A DNA stretch of 8,185 nt from Candidatus Aegiribacteria sp. (GTDB lineage Bacteria; Fermentibacterota; Fermentibacteria; Fermentibacterales; JCC-6), in NCBI GenBank assembly GCA_030600975.1, contig JAUVUL010000052.1, positions 1 to 8,185 on the forward strand, read 5' to 3'. Made by a program: the position numbers and the translations under genes. A model generated the notes under the pieces. The model was not told the DNA's origin and did no database searches. It worked only from the letters and a program-made list of their open reading frames with translations. Shown piece by piece: positions 6,001 through 8,185 of the stretch. Positions within the stretch are counted from its first letter, which is position 1; each line of letters opens with the position of its first letter.

Positions 6001-7167
6001 GCCAATACGCCCTGACAGAGTAAATGCATCAACCTTTTCTGAAACACCCTTCAACCTCAGATTGCCTTTCCGCTCAGTGCGAAAAAGAAATGAAGCTTTT
6101 CTGCTGGCTTGTTTTGTAAGCAGTATCTCACCTTTGTCTGACACCTCCATGAGTCGTGAGGCCAGGTTGACTTCGCTGCCAAGCACTGTATAGGTGCATC
6201 TTCTGCTGGTTCCTACACTTCCGGCATATACGCGACCGTAGCCAATTCCGATCCTGGCCTGATTCCGTGACAGGCGGCGAATGGAATCTGCGAGGTCAAC
6301 TGCTCTCTGGAGATTATTCTCGAAGGAAACAGGTGCGCCAAATAGAATCAGAAATCTCGGCGGGGAAGCGGTGAAGTCGAAAGTGTTGAAGTAACCCCCC
6401 ATCGATTCAACGTTCTCAAGTATAGTTTTAATGTAATCGCTAAAAATATGTTTGTCTTCTGGCTCGTCGACAGAAACAAAAACAGAAGCAACATCTCTGA
6501 ATTCTCCTGCCTGACGATATTCCAGAATTTTACGCAGAGTAAAAAGGGAGGCAATATTTTTACTCACACTTCTCATAGATTCCGTAACAGACGGAAACGG
6601 CTCCGTGTTGACGACATCAGAATAAGTAAAAGATTCAAAGTAGTTATTCGCTGTTTTCATTTCACCTGGTGCGCATTTGTCAGCGGCAGCAGCGGAAAGC
6701 CCTATAGGTTCTCCCATGTAGTAGAAAGCTTTTCTTTCTTTCGAACCGACTATGCCCCATGTAACAAGTCCACTGGCAACACCGATTTTCTCAGAGAGTT
6801 TGAAATCACCTGCTGGTGTGTTCAGTAATCCTTTCCTCCGGAAGAGATTCTGTATCGCTTCTGCGCATTTAAGCGCAATTTGTCTGTCATCTTCCGGAAA
6901 AACTCCCGTGAGGGAATCCCCTGCAAAACCTGTTACAAATCCACCTCTCCGGTATATTGCTCCGATAACAGATTTCATTATCCTGTTCAGGACAGAAGAA
7001 AGGACTTCCGCGCCTTCCTTCCCCAGCGACAGAAGGGATTCTGTCATGGCTGTAAACCCGGAAATGTCAACATGAATCACACAGGCCGCGAAAGAACCTC
7101 CGATTTTACCGTTCCTGAATTCATTCGCTATATGTCTTGGTATTATGTTAAGCATCTTTTTATACAA
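3010..7167 (-). CDS. Class III nucleotide cyclase / STAND-AAA NTPase / TPR protein
   Basis: A 1385-residue probable cytosolic signalling protein. Cyclase domain 1 (about 24-175) has VDISGFT (metal Asp34) and FAGDS (metal Asp84) but lacks the catalytic Asn/Arg. Domain 2 (about 222-385) lacks the metal Asps but has YTVLGSEVNLASR with Thr327, Asn334 and Arg338. Together they could form one composite site making cAMP from ATP. The NTPase begins FVGRISELDKL (400-410), with Walker A GEAGIGKS (430-437) and Walker B LVFVIENFSWAD (566-577). A winged-helix-like part follows, with VPESIRAVIIARLDRLS (694-710) and VLGREF. From about 815 to 1365 are TPR-type helix pairs, regular at 40 residues from 1023 to 1262. 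The order matches mammalian soluble adenylyl cyclase. The start is unsure: TTG 7167 lies just after an in-frame TAG, ATG 7155 is residue 5, and neither has a well-placed Shine-Dalgarno. Residue numbers here count from TTG 7167. Confidence 0.95.
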   Translation of the reverse strand: MYKKMLNIIPRHIANEFRNGKIGGSFAACVIHVDISGFTAMTESLLSLGKEGAEVLSSVLNRIMKSVIGAIYRRGGFVTGFAGDSLTGVFPEDDRQIALKCAEAIQNLFRRKGLLNTPAGDFKLSEKIGVASGLVTWGIVGSKERKAFYYMGEPIGLSAAAADKCAPGEMKTANNYFESFTYSDVVNTEPFPSVTESMRSVSKNIASLFTLRKILEYRQAGEFRDVASVFVSVDEPEDKHIFSDYIKTILENVESMGGYFNTFDFTASPPRFLILFGAPVSFENNLQRAVDLADSIRRLSRNQARIGIGYGRVYAGSVGTSRRCTYTVLGSEVNLASRLMEVSDKGEILLTKQASRKASFLFRTERKGNLRLKGVSEKVDAFTLSGRIGGGQSLRMESCFVGRISELDKLLAFMKPVLEGKFAGVAYIHGEAGIGKSRLAAEAVNKLGTQINIIVLECDEVLRGSLNPFISYFREYFNQIPSNERDMNSTEFSRLFSELLSTCGNDDARSDPVLSELVRTKSMLAALLGVVSENSLYYQLEPEQRFENTMIAIKEFFKAKCIMNPLVFVIENFSWADPDTVRVLSALTRNVSNYPAAVLVTSRKTEDGSLPKFETGTDITTETILLDTLDRKPITQLIERILGCPADEDVISFIYGKADGNPFFIEQFCLFLKEKGLIDFSDDLCRLKDSGIEVPESIRAVIIARLDRLSTRLRRLVQTAAVLGREFDVTVLSEMLRGADIKSVLHEGEGEKIWSALSEIIYIFRHALLRDAAYEMQLKKRLRILHGIAARAMEYLYGDKISRASDLAYHFEKGGLLASAKKYTEIAASCAEHDYRNEEAVSFYRKLLDYTDDKKMRLEINSKIVDILIRTGNLSEAESILRVNISKADNQKEMNMLADNLLNLGLVMKTSGDLKEAENLLLKSLSVYSNLQQKQKKKKGISEIAAKLTDLYLHLGDIDKAMEYAELGLASVGDSDDYLLRINSLQSTASVQWVKCDFDGCYESTKEILRLARQENNLSAMVAPTGKLGNCCWRKGRIGDAEQHYKEQLELALKVGYRQKVGGALNNLGNIYHIQGNYSESMNCYSRRLNIAYEMGDQKAIATAVGNIGVLLFSQVKFEEAGTYFEKMLQICQEIEYKKGESIATGNLTTIFLDLQELDKAMEYAKKKLDISEQIEDKLGTAQAYGLMGYVFRELENYDQAKKYFSLKLNKSTDLEDKKGCAHANCDLGDIARIQNDPVKAATFLDTAIRLLRELGARNLLSDFLLLRAEIACDLKKYGEASILVNEALDLSEDIGQQEIFFNLHLLKASILACTSDISTGVAVLEKMLSVEDTEEHLAALYCRMYRITGEEQHRRKALDLYAALRSDKVSRKIREKIRFLSEDM
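3382..4101 (-). repeat. Six TPR units at exact 40-residue spacing
   Basis: Within the large cyclase protein, residues 1023-1262 fall into six units of exactly 40 residues (120 bases). The same position reads LGN (1028-1030), LGN (1068), IGV (1108), LTT (1148), MGY (1188) and LGD (1228), each followed by a Gly/Glu-x-Tyr/Phe/Leu turn and an Ala-x-x-x-(Tyr/Phe) helix. Forty-residue spacing, rather than 34, is typical of LGN/Pins-like TPRs that bind protein partners. The DNA copies are diverged, so this is a protein repeat and not a recent duplication. Confidence 0.85.
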
Positions 7168-7176
7168 CTATTCAAA

Positions 7177-7225
7177 ATGATACTCTCCTTTAAGGGAAAC
7201 CCCTATTGTCTTAACAGAGTATCAT
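7177..7225. promoter_or_regulatory. Perfect 10-base inverted repeat, operator or leader hairpin
   Basis: ATGATACTCT (7177-7186) and AGAGTATCAT (7216-7225) are exact reverse complements. Inside them TTAAG (7190-7194) can pair with CTTAA (7210-7214), so an imperfect stem of 10 + 5 pairs can form around a 15-base loop. On the - strand the upstream arm covers the -10 of a possible promoter, and the other arm covers the end of the AAGGAG sequence before the cyclase gene. Either a dimeric repressor site or an RNA hairpin fits. Only TTTT follows on the - strand, so a Rho-independent terminator for the upstream transporter gene is weakly supported. Confidence 0.55.
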
Positions 7226-7246
7226 GATAGAAAAGCGCAATGGCAA
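7218..7246 (-). promoter_or_regulatory. Possible promoter for the cyclase operon
   Basis: Read on the - strand, TTGCCA (7246-7241, one mismatch to the -35 consensus) is followed after 17 bases by GATACT (7223-7218, two mismatches to TATAAT). Transcription would start near 7211, about 44 bases before the TTG at 7167. The -10 lies inside one arm of the 10-base inverted repeat, as expected for a repressor-controlled promoter. A start near 7211 would exclude that arm from the RNA, favouring a DNA operator over a hairpin. Confidence 0.4.
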
Positions 7247-7302
7247 GTCGAGCTATCTATTCAGATGGCCCGGCTGTCTCGAAGCAGTATAATGCGTCTC
7301 TG

Positions 7303-8185
7303 TCATATGAGGCTCACTATCAGCGCGCCCCATACGGTAAGAAGCACATTGCCTATGGCGTAGGGGACCGTATATCCGATTACCGGTATAGAACTGTCCG
7401 TATCATCTTTTACAGAATTCAATGCGGCGGTACACGTTCCAGCCCCTGTCATGGCCCCAAGCAAAAGAACAGGGTTCAGCTTAAGGGCGTACAGGCCGAA
7501 AAGCCATGTAAGCACATGGGGAATAACCGTAAGACATGCTCCGGCAAGGAAAATATTAATTCCCGCCTGCTGCATAGCAGCCACAGCCCTTGGGCCGGCT
7601 GAAATTCCCACGCATGCTATGAACAGGTTAAGCCCCAGACTGGTGAATATCCACTGAGTAGGCACCGGTATACTTCCCCATGTAGGCCTTCTGGATCTCA
7701 ACCATCCAAAGAATATCCCCGAAACAAGGACTCCACCGCCTACCCCCAGGGTTATGGGAATACCTCCAACGTTAATTGCCAGAAGACCGGCAAGAATACC
7801 GGCGATAATCCCGATTCCCACTGTAACCAGATCTGTAATCTGCGATACACGCTCCGGGTATCCGATAACATCGACAAGCCTCTCAACATCCGGTCTGCTG
7901 CCGATAACCCTTAAAACATCACCTGTGAACAACTTCAGGTTGGGGACCAGGGGGAGTTCGTGCCCCTGCCTGTAAATACCGTGCACAAAGCATCCCTGTC
8001 CATACCTGCTGAATATTCCCGTGAATGTCTGGCCATCCAGCTCTTTGTTGGTCAGGCAGATACTCAGAATCTCCCCAAGCATTTCATTTATGTATCTCTC
8101 ATCAACCTCCGGACCTACGATTTCGCACGCTTTATAAATGCGCCTCCGATAACCGGTAATAACAACAATATCATCCTTTTCAAGC
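7303..8185 (-). CDS. AspT/YidE/YbjL-family transporter with RCK_C domains, 3' part
   Basis: The frame is open from the right edge to a TGA at 7305-7303: 293 visible residues, roughly the second half of a protein usually about 550 long. Visible residues 1-27 (LEKDDIVVITGY...VGPEV) are the tail of a first RCK_C/TrkA_C domain. Residues about 38-112 are a second one, with ILSICLTNKELDGQ, HELPLVPNLKLFTGDVLRVIG and the closing DVIGYPE. Then come hydrophobic helices at about 118-137, 140-162, 176-197, 207-234 and 267-292. The loop GAMTGAGTCTAALNSVKDDTDSS followed by IGYTVPYAIGNVLLTVWG is the signature end of the AspT (aspartate:alanine exchanger, TC 2.A.81) family. The substrate is unknown, since most members outside AspT itself are uncharacterised. 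The RCK_C parts should sit in the cytoplasm between two membrane halves and may sense a ligand. The cyclase gene follows 135 bases downstream on the same strand. Confidence 0.87.
   Translation of the reverse strand, partial: LEKDDIVVITGYRRRIYKACEIVGPEVDERYINEMLGEILSICLTNKELDGQTFTGIFSRYGQGCFVHGIYRQGHELPLVPNLKLFTGDVLRVIGSRPDVERLVDVIGYPERVSQITDLVTVGIGIIAGILAGLLAINVGGIPITLGVGGGVLVSGIFFGWLRSRRPTWGSIPVPTQWIFTSLGLNLFIACVGISAGPRAVAAMQQAGINIFLAGACLTVIPHVLTWLFGLYALKLNPVLLLGAMTGAGTCTAALNSVKDDTDSSIPVIGYTVPYAIGNVLLTVWGALIVSLI

Noticed and set aside
7226..7302. TATACT (- strand, 7291-7286) as a second cyclase promoter
   Set aside because: No acceptable -35 at 16-18 bases; it falls in the coding end of the transporter with a poor match.
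7240..7602. + strand 120-residue frame at the right end
   Set aside because: It begins in the intergenic gap and runs antisense to the conserved AspT-family C-terminus; composition and lack of domains mark it as a shadow.

Overview
The window reads as part of a bacterial chromosome with roughly balanced base composition. The genes use Shine-Dalgarno-type signals, including an ATGA stop/start overlap, and some probably start at TTG. The lineage cannot be fixed from sequence alone. A secreted beta-propeller-like protein next to a cyclase-NTPase-TPR giant would fit an uncultured phylum such as the FCB/Fermentibacteria-like groups, but that is only a low-confidence impression. There are no RNA genes, insertion sequences, CRISPR arrays or phage genes.

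Left part, + strand (1-2411). The window opens inside the 3' end of an exported beta-propeller-like protein (ends 517). A 194-base gap follows, holding a mismatched hairpin, an 8-base inverted repeat and two possible promoters. Next comes a two-gene ABC-2 exporter: an ATPase (712-1650) translationally coupled to its six-helix permease (1647-2411).

Right part, - strand (2425-8185). Three genes converge on the exporter with a 13-base gap between gene ends. In transcription order they are: the 3' part of an AspT/YidE/YbjL-family transporter with RCK_C (TrkA_C) domains, running off the right edge; a 135-base gap with a 10-base perfect inverted repeat lying on a possible promoter; a 1385-residue protein; and, 18 bases on, a 188-residue membrane protein with a cytoplasmic TPR-like tail.

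The 1385-residue protein is the main interest. It has two class III nucleotide cyclase domains, a STAND/AAA-type NTPase, a winged-helix-like segment and a long TPR array with 40-residue spacing. This is the domain order of mammalian soluble adenylyl cyclase. The catalytic residues are split between the two cyclase domains as in that enzyme (metal Asp pair in the first; Thr, Asn and Arg in the second), but the residues linked to bicarbonate sensing look replaced. The second acidic residue of Walker B is Asn. A plausible reading is a signal-integrating cyclase tethered or controlled by the membrane TPR protein encoded just downstream. Its start region is odd: the only good Shine-Dalgarno sequence is in register with a different frame, and one extra base in an A5 run would fix this.
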